In this document: positions 1-6,081 of the stretch, in pieces | Layout of the letters: each line of letters opens with the position of its first letter | Position numbering within the stretch: the stretch's first letter is position 1 | Assembly (NCBI GenBank): GCA_022563775.1 | Contig: JADFMS010000072.1 | Location: 1 to 6,081, forward strand | Direction: 5' to 3' | Source of the DNA: Fidelibacterota bacterium | GTDB taxonomy: Bacteria; Marinisomatota; SORT01 | Length of the DNA stretch: 6,081 nt | Position numbers and translations under genes: made by a program | Notes under the pieces: model-generated | Told to the model about the DNA's origin: nothing | Databases searched by the model: none | What the model saw: only the letters and a program-made list of their open reading frames with translations

Positions 1-1031
1 TTACCGTCATTATAAATTCCGACGGAACCGAAAACGAATTCACCTCGCGGACTGCTTCTGCTTTCATCTATAAGACCGTCATCGTCATTGTCGATGCCGT
101 CTCCCGGTATCGTCTCCATAAGGTCACCGAACTCATCATAAATGAACACATCTCCCTTTCCCGGGCTTTCTAAAAAGGCATAACCAAAAACCCCTACCGG
201 GCTCCAGCCTCCATCTCCGACACCATCACCGTCCCAGGCAAACGTTATATCTAATATCGGATCGAATTGACCTTGATCGTCATCCGAATCTGCCGTGCCG
301 CCGATTCCAAAATCGATGTACATCCCGAATAATGCCTTCTCATAATCGGTAGCGGCATCATTTTTTATATCGTATAACCAGAATATGACATCTTCGGCAA
401 GAACGGATGACCATTGAAAGCCCCTCACTTCTACCCGAAGTCCAAGACCGCCTCGGGTCGGGTCGTCGGGATCGGGGTAAAAATCATACTCCTTATCAGA
501 GGCATCATCCATCACAAAATATGTTTCCAAGTCGGCATTCTTGACGCCCATTCCGAAAAAACCGTTCCAGAATGGTTGCAAAGTTTCTCTGTCAAACCAA
601 TCCGGTTGGTCAGGCCAGCGCCTGGGCCAGGATAACGGGTCGTTGCTCATGGCGGGAGAATCCTGATCAAGATTCACGTATCCCGGTATAGGCTGGAAGC
701 CCCACACCTTCCCCGTTACAGGCTCCCTATCGACAAATTCCCTGTAATTGGTTTCTAACGGGTGAACTGTTTCACCATGAATATCCACTACTTCGGCAGA
801 TACCCACGGCGCAACGCCGTCGATATATGAATGACCGCTCCCTTTCGGCCATTCACCTGAAGGTTGAAACGGCCATAGAGCGACTTCGCCGTGATTTATG
901 AAAATCGTCCGTACCAGATTTCCGTCCATAATCCCTTGCTTTTTCCAAGCCGGATCTCCACGAGGCTCCTGAGAATTGGCGAAATTTATAGAAAGGATGA
1001 TAAACGATATTACGGCGACCAGACTTTTCAA
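1..1031 (-). CDS. Exported aspartate-rich protein with a calcium-loop-like motif, C-terminus cut by window edge
   Basis: The frame stays open for 343 codons from 1031 to the left edge, so the C-terminus is missing. I chose the TTG at 1031-1029 because GAGGTG sits 6 nt upstream and the product then begins MKSLVAVISF followed by a hydrophobic stretch, a typical signal peptide with likely cleavage after ANS (residue 20). An in-frame GTG at 1040 is the alternative, but it overlaps that ribosome site. The mature part is rich in Trp, Pro, Gly and Asp. It contains WDGDGVGDGG (residues 266-275) and DGIDNDDDGLIDE (311-323), the latter resembling calcium-binding loops of the DxDxDG type seen in secreted proteins. 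Family and function are not recognised; similar exported proteins are common in Ignavibacteria- and Marinimicrobia-like genomes, from memory. It follows the TonB-dependent receptor by 57 bp on the same strand, suggesting co-transcription and a surface or periplasmic role beside it. Existence of the gene is sure; function is open. Confidence 0.85.
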   Translation of the reverse strand, partial: MKSLVAVISFIILSINFANSQEPRGDPAWKKQGIMDGNLVRTIFINHGEVALWPFQPSGEWPKGSGHSYIDGVAPWVSAEVVDIHGETVHPLETNYREFVDREPVTGKVWGFQPIPGYVNLDQDSPAMSNDPLSWPRRWPDQPDWFDRETLQPFWNGFFGMGVKNADLETYFVMDDASDKEYDFYPDPDDPTRGGLGLRVEVRGFQWSSVLAEDVIFWLYDIKNDAATDYEKALFGMYIDFGIGGTADSDDDQGQFDPILDITFAWDGDGVGDGGWSPVGVFGYAFLESPGKGDVFIYDEFGDLMETIPGDGIDNDDDGLIDESRSSPRGEFVFGSVGIYNDG

Positions 1032-1037
1032 ACAAAG

Positions 1038-1043
1038 CACCTC
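1038..1043 (-). promoter_or_regulatory. Ribosome binding site GAGGTG that decides a TTG start
   Basis: Read on the minus strand, GAGGTG is followed by 6 nt and then TTG (1031). The nearest ATG (1045-1043) is out of frame and opens only a five-codon reading frame whose TGA overlaps the TTG as TTGA. No Shine-Dalgarno sequence precedes that ATG. Confidence 0.6.
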
Positions 1044-1088
1044 ATAACGATATTGGATTTTTCCATTGCCGTAGACTTCAACTCTACC

Positions 1089-3971
1089 TCAAAAGCCAAT
1101 CGAAGCGCCGAGTATTATCCGCCTTGGCTCGGAGTAAAAGTCAGGCCTGTTCCGAAAATCATCTAAAGTATTGACTCCCCTTACGCTTGTCCGTGGTCGA
1201 ATAGTATAGCCGGCTCTTCCCGTGTCTGAATATACGAGTACTTCGTTTTTACGATCCAAAATATTGAACAGTTTGATAAAAACAGAATATTTCGCGCCCA
1301 AGAGTTCTAGCTCCTTATGCATTTTAAGGTCGAATGTATATTGTGTAGGCTTTCTTTCGCTGTTCACAAAAGACGAAGCAGCATTTTGAAGCCTGGGAGT
1401 ATATGGAAACCCACTGCCCAATCTTCCAACAAGACTCATTCCCCAGCTGCCGGGTTGACTTAGAGTAATGTTAAAATTCAGAGTGTGTGTTTGATCCCAG
1501 TCCAACATGATTACTTGAATCTCACTCTCCTTGTTACTTTTAGCATCGTTGAACACCTGCATAGGATCCGAAGCATTCCCTTCGGCTAATTGAAAAGTGT
1601 AGTCGACTGAAGTGGAGAGGTAGTTCGACCTCCTTTTCTCCAGAGCTAAAGTTATGCCCCCTACGTTCCCGTAATCCCTATTGATGAAACGGGCGTAGAA
1701 ATCCTGTGTATAGGTAGTGATTATCTCCATTCCTAAGAGATGTTCCATATCTTTATAAAAACCGGTTATGTCAATACCAATGTTATCTGATAGCTGCTGC
1801 TGAAGTCCAATTTCATAGATTACGGTGCGTTGCGGCTGAAGCTCGGCGTTACCCATCGTAGAAGACAAACTCCCGCTGAAGACTTCAAATTCAGAGTTTA
1901 TATATAGATGCTCGAAGGTCGGAATCTGGGAAAAGTGGCCATATGAAAAATGTATGACACCCCTGTCGGTTATTGGATAAGATACGCCAATTCTGGGGCT
2001 CAGCGATTGCACAGTTCCGGCGTTTCTATAGTTATTTATCCATTTGTTTCCACGGACATTGACAGTATCCGTGATCTCACCTAATTCCGATACATATTCA
2101 TTTTCTCTCACCAGGGTAGTGAAGCTGTCGCGGGGAGAAAAAACTAAGAAATACCTCGCATTGTCCGGGTCTCTCAAGTCTATCGGAGCTTTAGCGGATG
2201 CGTTAAAATAATCATATCTCAAGCCTATATTGACAATTAAATCTTCAAATTCCATTTTGTCCTGAATGTATGCCGCAGCTTCGATGGGATTGTGCCTATA
2301 ACGATTATTTACGATGGACACAGAAGGGGCAATGGCAGGTTTGAAAGGTCTTATGGGTAAGCCGTTATCATCTTTTTTAGGAATTATCTCGAACTCATGG
2401 AAAAATAAAGTGTGTCTTCTGAACTCTAAACCACTTTTCAGTAAGTGTGAGTTATGAATCTGACTCGCCAAATCTATCTTCCCTTGAATTGATTCGGTGT
2501 TTCGCCTGGTTTGCCACATCTCTGTTCCACCCGTCCTGAACGCATTATTGGCGTTATTTAACAGACGTTTAGGGTCTACATATCTCGAATCAAGGGGATC
2601 TTTAAACGCGTACTTTTTGTAATCGAAAAATGTACTGGCAAATTTAACTGTATAAAATGTCTTCGAGCTTAATGTGTGGTTAAAAATCAGCGACTGGGAA
2701 TGTCCGCGGTTGAACTGTTGAAAATCACCATCCGGATTCAGCTTAAACAAGTGAGAATATTCACGAAAATCTACCCTGTCCACGAAAAAACCATATGAAA
2801 TCCTGATCGTTGGAGAAATTCGATATGTAAGTTTTCCTCCTGCACTCAGCTTCTTCAATGGGTTCATCGCCACAAAAGCACCATCACCTGTCTCTTCTAC
2901 ATAAACATTGGGTTCCCCAGGTGTTGCGCTGCCATCACCTTCACCGAAATCTCCACTGTTTGGAATTGCATCCGCACCAATATCATCGACTCTCACATTC
3001 CAATTCTCAAAATTTGAAGAGTCAGAAGGTATAAACCTTCTCTGTCCGTATAACCAACCTTGGTTGTCAGAAATTCTTCCCGTGAGAAAGAATGAAAACT
3101 TATTGCCCGAAAATTTGAGTGGACCATCGATAGTCAGCTGGATATTAGATATATCCGTTCCGTCTATATCATCAATATTCAAAAACGTTCTATTGTCTGA
3201 GCTTACGTACTCTCCCTTATAAAATGAAAGATTACCTCTAAGTCTATCACCGCCTTCTTTGATTACAACGTCAATGACCCCGGACATCGCCTGACCATAC
3301 TCGGCGTTGAAAGGACCGCTGATCACCTGCAGCTCCTGAATGGAATTGTTCTCTATCTCAATAGAAATATTCCCGGAAAACGGGTCTGTCACAGAAAGAC
3401 CATCTACCAAATATGCAACCTCGCTTGACCGTCCTCCCCTGATGTGAATATTGCCATCCGTCCCGACGACAATGCCCGCCTGAAGCGCTAATACGTCACT
3501 GAATTCCTCAACGGGTATTTCCTTCAGCTGTTCAGCGCTAACGATTGAAAGAGAAGATGTCAGGTCTTTCTTTATGATCGGGCTCTTTGCCGTAACGGTA
3601 ACTTCCCGAAGCTCTAACCCGGCTTGCTCTAATTGAAATTCAAGTTTAGTGGTGAAGTCGGCTGATACCCTAACCTCTGAATATAAAACCGGTGTATAGC
3701 CAATCATAGAACCTTTAACGTTATAAACACCGGGCGGAATGTTCAGGATAACGAATCGACCCTTATCATCAGCCGCTGCTCCCCAAGGAGTACCTTCAAT
3801 TATGATGTTTGCTCCTATGAGAGGCTCACCATCAGAAATAGCCTGAATTGAACCGGAAATCTTACCGGTGGTTCCGGCAATTAATGGAGAGCTATAATTA
3901 GCAGCAAAAAGCAAAACAAACGATACAAGTATTGTGAAAACACCTCTGCTACATGGGGAACACAACACCAT
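1089..3971 (-). CDS. TonB-dependent outer-membrane receptor with carboxypeptidase-regulatory-like N-terminal domain
   Basis: This is a complete 960-residue outer-membrane transporter that would import a substrate using energy from TonB-ExbB-ExbD. A signal peptide covers about residues 1-33, with a weakly charged start containing Cys4 and Cys7. A carboxypeptidase-regulatory-like beta-sandwich follows (about 36-114; GEPLIGANIIIEGT, then GRFVILNIPPGVYNV). LREVTVTAK (121-129) resembles the TonB box of Bacteroidetes-type receptors. The plug spans about 135-245, with IRGGRSSEVAYLVDG (177-191) and FNAEYGQAMSGVIDVV (221-236). The rest is the beta-barrel, ending in GASIGF with the C-terminal Phe expected for BAM assembly. 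A Gly/Asp/Pro-rich insert lies at 330-356. The ATG has AGGAGA 4 nt upstream (3976-3981); the stop is TGA. The substrate cannot be told: no SusD gene follows, so a SusCD glycan system is not indicated within this window. It leads the leftward transcript that continues into the exported protein. Confidence 0.95.
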   Translation of the reverse strand: MVLCSPCSRGVFTILVSFVLLFAANYSSPLIAGTTGKISGSIQAISDGEPLIGANIIIEGTPWGAAADDKGRFVILNIPPGVYNVKGSMIGYTPVLYSEVRVSADFTTKLEFQLEQAGLELREVTVTAKSPIIKKDLTSSLSIVSAEQLKEIPVEEFSDVLALQAGIVVGTDGNIHIRGGRSSEVAYLVDGLSVTDPFSGNISIEIENNSIQELQVISGPFNAEYGQAMSGVIDVVIKEGGDRLRGNLSFYKGEYVSSDNRTFLNIDDIDGTDISNIQLTIDGPLKFSGNKFSFFLTGRISDNQGWLYGQRRFIPSDSSNFENWNVRVDDIGADAIPNSGDFGEGDGSATPGEPNVYVEETGDGAFVAMNPLKKLSAGGKLTYRISPTIRISYGFFVDRVDFREYSHLFKLNPDGDFQQFNRGHSQSLIFNHTLSSKTFYTVKFASTFFDYKKYAFKDPLDSRYVDPKRLLNNANNAFRTGGTEMWQTRRNTESIQGKIDLASQIHNSHLLKSGLEFRRHTLFFHEFEIIPKKDDNGLPIRPFKPAIAPSVSIVNNRYRHNPIEAAAYIQDKMEFEDLIVNIGLRYDYFNASAKAPIDLRDPDNARYFLVFSPRDSFTTLVRENEYVSELGEITDTVNVRGNKWINNYRNAGTVQSLSPRIGVSYPITDRGVIHFSYGHFSQIPTFEHLYINSEFEVFSGSLSSTMGNAELQPQRTVIYEIGLQQQLSDNIGIDITGFYKDMEHLLGMEIITTYTQDFYARFINRDYGNVGGITLALEKRRSNYLSTSVDYTFQLAEGNASDPMQVFNDAKSNKESEIQVIMLDWDQTHTLNFNITLSQPGSWGMSLVGRLGSGFPYTPRLQNAASSFVNSERKPTQYTFDLKMHKELELLGAKYSVFIKLFNILDRKNEVLVYSDTGRAGYTIRPRTSVRGVNTLDDFRNRPDFYSEPRRIILGASIGF

Positions 3972-3996
3972 ATTATCTCCTATTAATGACTATATT

Positions 3997-4025
3997 TAGA
4001 TAAGTCAAGTCAAGTCTATAGTCAA
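3997..4025 (-). promoter_or_regulatory. Putative promoter of the receptor transcript (TTGACT-17-TATCTA)
   Basis: On the minus strand TTGACT (4025-4020) and TATCTA (4002-3997) are separated by 17 nt, a sigma70-like arrangement. Transcription would begin near 3990, leaving a leader of about 20 nt that contains the receptor's ribosome site. Two more TTGACT hexamers (4013-4008 and 4008-4003, sharing one base) lie inside the spacer. If the organism uses a Bacteroidetes-type sigma factor (TTTG / TAnnTTTG), this match may be misleading. Confidence 0.45.
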
Positions 4026-4050
4026 GTAGATTCTTATTTACCGACTACTT
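4024..4050. promoter_or_regulatory. Operator-like inverted repeat AAGTAG-N15-CTACTT upstream of the receptor
   Basis: AAGTAG (4024-4029) and CTACTT (4045-4050) are exact inverted copies with centres 21 bp apart, about two helical turns. This is the geometry of a dimeric repressor or activator site. The left arm overlaps the first two bases of the putative -35. Six-base arms can arise by chance in AT-rich DNA, so this is a candidate only. Confidence 0.25.
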
Positions 4051-4339
4051 AAGAGATAGCCTGCCCACATCATTTACTCCGCCCACTATGTAACACATTA
4101 GGTCTTTAAGATCGTACTGAAAAATTTGTTCACTTTTCATAAATTAATAAGATCTGAGACACGAGAAAAGCATCGTTAATAACGTTTGTTATTGGAAGTA
4201 TATTCCGAACATGGGATTGCGAGTCTCTTTTTTCGCTATGCTATTATTGGAATTACTAACCCAATGTCACTCTTGAGTGCCCTACCGCTGTAAGTTGCTG
4301 ATACTCAGTATAGGGCATTGCTCTTTTAAGCCATTTGCA
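4051..4339. other. Gene-free AT-rich intergenic DNA, receptor side
   Basis: I see no credible coding frame here: stops are dense and short frames lack ribosome sites. Small features are a direct repeat GCCCAC (4063-4068 and 4081-4086) and a perfect hairpin AATAAC-GTTT-GTTATT (4178-4193). No T-tract follows the hairpin on either strand, so it is not a convincing terminator. Confidence 0.5.
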
Positions 4340-4434
4340 GGTGGTTCTTCCAAAGGGACTCTCCAAAGGAGTTCTTCGCGACCTTTGGAGGAGTATTCCG
4401 GAGGAGCTTCTTCGAGGCACCAGAGTGTACCACC
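4340..4434 (+). other. Candidate structured RNA or small palindromic repeat element
   Basis: GGTGGT (4340-4345) pairs with ACCACC (4429-4434) and encloses two arms. Arm one is TCTTCC (4346-4351) with GGAGGA (4400-4405, one G-U), then an internal loop, then ACTC plus TCCAAAGG (4358-4369) with CCTTTGGA, a bulged G4390 and GAGT (4382-4394): 12 bp over a 12-nt loop. Arm two is GCTT (4406-4409) with AGGC (4415-4418, one G-U) over loop CTTCG. The G-U pairs become C-A mismatches on the other strand, so a + strand RNA fits better. Both loops display TTCTTCG. TCCAAAGG is duplicated 13 bp apart (4349-4356, 4362-4369) and so is GGAGGAG (4387-4393, 4400-4406). Frames open on both strands here, 67 and 71 codons, look non-coding. 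It matches no RNA family I know; a genomic REP/MITE-like repeat is the main alternative. Confidence 0.4.
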
Positions 4435-4566
4435 CAAAGGCGTCTCTCGAAATTATTTTCCCATAACTCACGCAATTTGACGTTTCTGAAACACCCAGAC
4501 TCTTGTCCTATAACTCGTTAAATGGTTGAGTTTCGAAATTTAAAGATTCGAGATACCTTTTCGGGA

Positions 4567-4607
4567 GTCTCAAAAAGGAACGTTTTAGAGACAGAATTTT
4601 CGTGTCT
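4567..4607. repeat. Overlapping, mutually exclusive hairpins
   Basis: GTCTC plus AAAA (4567-4575) pairs with TTTT, a bulged A and GAGAC (4583-4592), giving 9 bp over a 7-nt loop. The right arm AGACA (4589-4593) can instead pair with TGTCT (4603-4607) over a 9-nt loop. The two structures exclude each other, as in attenuator-type switches, but no leader peptide or nearby gene supports that use. Confidence 0.3.
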
Positions 4608-4939
4608 TGAAACTTTTATGTTTATGAGAAATTCAACACATATATATCGCATTTTCGGGTCAATTCTGTAACATGAAAAGTGGGCTCAATGATGAGGGCT
4701 GTCCATTAAATAGAAGATAGGGAGGAATTATTGGTATCTTAACCCTTATTGCTTCGGGAAGTCTGAGGGGGGTTATTCTTTTACAATTAAAGTAGAAGGA
4801 TCAAAAGTTTGCACATCCTAATATTGGCGTCGACAGTCGGCATAAGCATCTGTTTCCAAGCCTGATGTGTTTCCTTCAGCAAGTTTAATAGAGAAGAATC
4901 CGTTGATAGAAGAACCTTTCTTATGACAAATAGTGTCCT

Positions 4940-4957
4940 TCCGGAGGAGGCTCCGGA
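4940..4957. repeat. GC-rich perfect hairpin TCCGGAG-GAGG-CTCCGGA
   Basis: A perfect 7-bp stem with a GAGG loop stands out in AT-rich DNA. On the + strand a short T-rich run (TTTTATTT) begins about 10 nt after the stem, too far for a standard intrinsic terminator; the minus strand has no T-run. Possibly a remnant or protein-binding palindrome. Confidence 0.35.
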
Positions 4958-5087
4958 TTAAGAGCGTTTTATTTCATCGAAGTAGATCCGCTTCAAGTTT
5001 GTTCTTGCCGAATAAATTGTTCAGTTGTAAGTTATCCCGGCTCCAATAATTCTAATTCTGTAACCAACTACTGCTTGGAGCAGAACA

Positions 5088-5116
5088 TTGTAACAACAGG
5101 TTTCCTCTCTTATGAT
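5088..5116 (+). promoter_or_regulatory. Putative promoter of the lipoprotein gene (TTGTAA-17-TATGAT)
   Basis: TTGTAA (5088-5093) and TATGAT (5111-5116) are 17 nt apart. The -10 differs from TATAAT at one base. Transcription would start near 5123, about 30 nt before the start codon. Two AAGGAGA motifs follow exactly 20 bp apart (5123-5129, 5143-5149); only the second is correctly spaced for the ATG at 5155. Confidence 0.45.
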
Positions 5117-5154
5117 GAAACCAAGGAGATAAATTCAAAACGAAGGAGACTAAA

Positions 5155-5778
5155 ATGAACAAGAGTTATGGTTTGACAATCGCAATGCTCCCGTTGCTCA
5201 TAAGCGCGATTTCCTGTACTGCGCCAGAAAAGGAGATGCCCGTCGCACAGAGCTATAAGGCGGCCACCGAGATAAGCGAGGGAACCATCAGGAGAGTTTA
5301 CATTGATAAGCCTCTCGTGGGAGCGAAAGGTTATGTGGTGGGCGACTGGGCGAACGGGTTGGCGCGAGTGGAAGTGATGAACTTCCCTTCCTCCGAGATG
5401 GGTTATGAAGCCTTCCTATTCGAAATTGACGCCCCTGCATATATTGCAAAGATGTTCGTGGGTGGTGACCCGGAGAAGGGCATCGTCCCTGAGCCTCCTC
5501 CGTTTGACGAAGTGGCGGGTTTAATCAGCCAGTGGTATAGCTTGGGAGATCTTGAGATGAACGATATGGGGAGTGGCACTCTCGAATATAAGAAGGGTGA
5601 TGACCTCGTTGCCAAGGGTCTCAATATGATAATGGTGTTTGAGAAGGTGACCGAGGGGATGCATGAAGGTCCCGAAGACATAAGCAAACTCATGGTCGAG
5701 TGCAACGGTCCGGTGGCAGGTTTCCCCGGTGCTGAAGCGATGGCGAAAGCTGTAACTATCTTTCCGAAGGAAATGTAA
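5155..5778 (+). CDS. Lipoprotein of unknown function, loosely RskA-periplasmic-domain-like
   Basis: The product has 207 residues. The ATG has AAGGAGA 5 nt upstream. The N-terminus is a lipoprotein signal: Lys3, a hydrophobic stretch (LTIAMLPLLISAIS) and a lipobox Cys21 (AISC, an acceptable though not consensus -3 Ala), predicting a lipid-anchored envelope protein. The mature part is probably mostly beta: GYVVGDWANGLARVEVMNF (about 59-77), then YEAFLFEI, then WYSLGDLEMNDMGSGTLEY and LNMIMVFEKV. This order (Tyr-x-hydrophobic strand, LG-x-L, GxGTL, a xVxxEK strand) recalls the extracytoplasmic domain of RskA-type anti-sigma factors. No zinc-binding anti-sigma domain is present, so such a regulatory role is not implied. 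It stands alone, transcribed away from the receptor operon, with an IS3-type element downstream. No weak frames or truncation are visible. Lipoprotein status is fairly sure; function unknown. Confidence 0.88.
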   Translation: MNKSYGLTIAMLPLLISAISCTAPEKEMPVAQSYKAATEISEGTIRRVYIDKPLVGAKGYVVGDWANGLARVEVMNFPSSEMGYEAFLFEIDAPAYIAKMFVGGDPEKGIVPEPPPFDEVAGLISQWYSLGDLEMNDMGSGTLEYKKGDDLVAKGLNMIMVFEKVTEGMHEGPEDISKLMVECNGPVAGFPGAEAMAKAVTIFPKEM

Positions 5779-6010
5779 TTTTACAGCTCCCATAGATAAC
5801 TGTATACTAGGGAATCAAGAGGTAGGCGAATAGCTATACACAGCGGACCAACCGCGAGGTAAGTCGGGCGGTTCAAGTGGTGAGCGGAGATTTAGTCGAT
5901 TATCCCCAATGGACTACAAGTTGTTTGGTGTCAAATGAAAGTGAACAGTAAAGGCGTGATTTCCTAAGATACACTTTTCGTAACTTCTAATAACGAAGGA
6001 GGAACGAGAG
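5779..6010. other. Spacer between lipoprotein gene and transposase, probably containing the IS left end
   Basis: No gene is visible. Just after the lipoprotein stop, TCCC-(A)-TAG (5788-5795) can pair with CTAGGGA (5807-5813), but no T-tract follows, so termination there is doubtful. AACCGC (5850-5855) and GCGGTT (5868-5873) form a perfect 6-bp inverted repeat. AAGGAGG (5996-6002) is the ribosome site of the transposase gene. Confidence 0.5.
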
Positions 6011-6081
6011 ATGTCTGATAACAGTTATCATGATCCCGAGTCTGTAGTAAAGGAGATCAAGAGAAAAACCCGTCGTAAGTT
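5929..6081 (+). mobile_element. Left part of an IS3-family insertion sequence, exact left end uncertain
   Basis: The element is inferred from the OrfA start at 6011. IS3-family ends begin with TG, and OrfA usually starts within roughly 50-120 bp of the left end. TGTCAAATGAAAGTG at 5929 is one of several TG-starting candidates (others near 5910, 5936 and 5942). The right inverted repeat lies outside the window, so the boundary cannot be confirmed. Confidence 0.35.
6011..6081 (+). CDS. IS3-family transposase OrfA, N-terminal fragment cut by window edge
   Basis: Twenty-three codons are visible before the right edge. ATG at 6011 has AAGGAGG 8 nt upstream. The product contains ESVVKEIKRKTRRK at residues 10-23, which I recognise as the run-in to the helix-turn-helix of a common IS3-family OrfA group whose next residues usually read like FSAEEKIRIVLEGLRGE. 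OrfA binds the element's ends; the catalytic DDE part is normally made by frameshifting into OrfB, which would lie to the right. Whether the element is intact cannot be judged. It is on the same strand as the lipoprotein gene, 232 bp downstream. The family call rests on a short match recalled from memory. Confidence 0.7.
   Translation, partial: MSDNSYHDPESVVKEIKRKTRRK

Larger units (their letters stand above)
4435..5087. other. Gene-free intergenic DNA with several small inverted repeats
   Basis: There is no credible gene. The stretch holds GTTTC-T-GAAAC (4482-4492), AACTC/GAGTT (4514-4518, 4527-4531) and a long-loop pair TAACCC/GGGTTA (4740-4745, 4770-4775) followed by T-rich DNA on the + strand. 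It also holds the hairpins listed separately at 4567-4607 and 4940-4957. CTGCT-TGG-AGCAG (5071-5083) lies just upstream of the lipoprotein promoter candidate and could be a small operator. TGTAAC occurs twice 30 bp apart (5059-5064, 5089-5094). Confidence 0.45.

Noticed and set aside
853..1166. Frames at 853-1035 (-), 891-1166 (+) and 414-635 (+)
   Set aside because: They overlap the exported protein gene or the receptor end in other frames and have no ribosome site or motif; they are shadows of the real genes.
4256..4480. Frames of 67 codons (+, 4277-4480) and 71 codons (-, 4256-4471) open on both strands
   Set aside because: No ribosome site precedes either ATG, the products are Ser/Arg/Gly-rich without recognisable motifs, and the inverted repeat explains why both strands stay open.
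4672..4719. Tiny frame ATG to TAG of 15 codons on the + strand
   Set aside because: No ribosome site and no supporting context.
4714..4821. A 35-codon stretch reading IGRNYWYLNPYCFGKSEGG, resembling the core of a WYL domain
   Set aside because: It lacks a start codon, follows a stop directly, and the frames upstream do not continue the domain. The likeness is too short to call a pseudogene.
5112..5132. Six-codon frame MMKPRR before the lipoprotein gene as a leader peptide
   Set aside because: It starts inside the putative -10 element and has no ribosome site, so it would not be on the transcript in full.
5403..5793. Minus-strand frames within and just beyond the lipoprotein gene
   Set aside because: They are antisense to a gene with good start signals and a lipoprotein signal peptide, and encode nothing recognisable.
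5850..5885. GGTTCAAGTGG-like sequence near a GC-rich inverted repeat as a possible tRNA T-arm or group II intron domain
   Set aside because: No matching acceptor stem, anticodon arm or domain V sequence can be found around it.

Overview
The window most likely comes from a Gram-negative bacterium of the FCB/Marinimicrobia-like broad group (Neomarinimicrobiota, Ignavibacteria or a relative). The basis is a TonB-dependent receptor with an N-terminal carboxypeptidase-regulatory-like domain, followed by an exported aspartate-rich protein of a style common in those lineages, in moderate- to low-GC DNA. This placement comes from protein style only; there is no rRNA or marker gene here.

Layout. Positions 1-3971 hold a leftward two-gene unit. 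A complete 960-residue TonB-dependent outer-membrane receptor (1089-3971) is followed after 57 bp by an exported protein that runs off the left edge (1-1031). That second gene was identified by translating the open frame; it starts at TTG with a GAGGTG ribosome site and has a clear signal peptide. A plausible sigma70-like promoter with three TTGACT hexamers lies just upstream of the receptor, overlapped by an operator-like inverted repeat.

Positions 3972-5154 are a 1.18-kb divergent intergenic region without a credible gene. It holds several inverted repeats. The strongest is 4340-4434, which can fold on the + strand into a branched RNA with a 12-bp hairpin and two loops carrying the same TTCTTCG heptamer. 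A promoter-like pair at 5088-5116 serves the next gene.

Positions 5155-5778 encode a 207-residue lipoprotein of unknown function, whose pattern loosely recalls the extracytoplasmic domain of RskA-type anti-sigma factors. After a 232-bp spacer, the right edge carries the first 23 codons of an OrfA-type transposase of the IS3 family (6011 onward), so an insertion sequence begins inside or just before that spacer.

How they may work together: receptor and exported protein look co-transcribed and probably act at the outer membrane/cell surface. The lipoprotein is transcribed in the opposite direction, and no functional link to the receptor can be shown. No CRISPR array, phage gene or defence gene is visible. 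The best candidate for something undescribed is the structured intergenic element.
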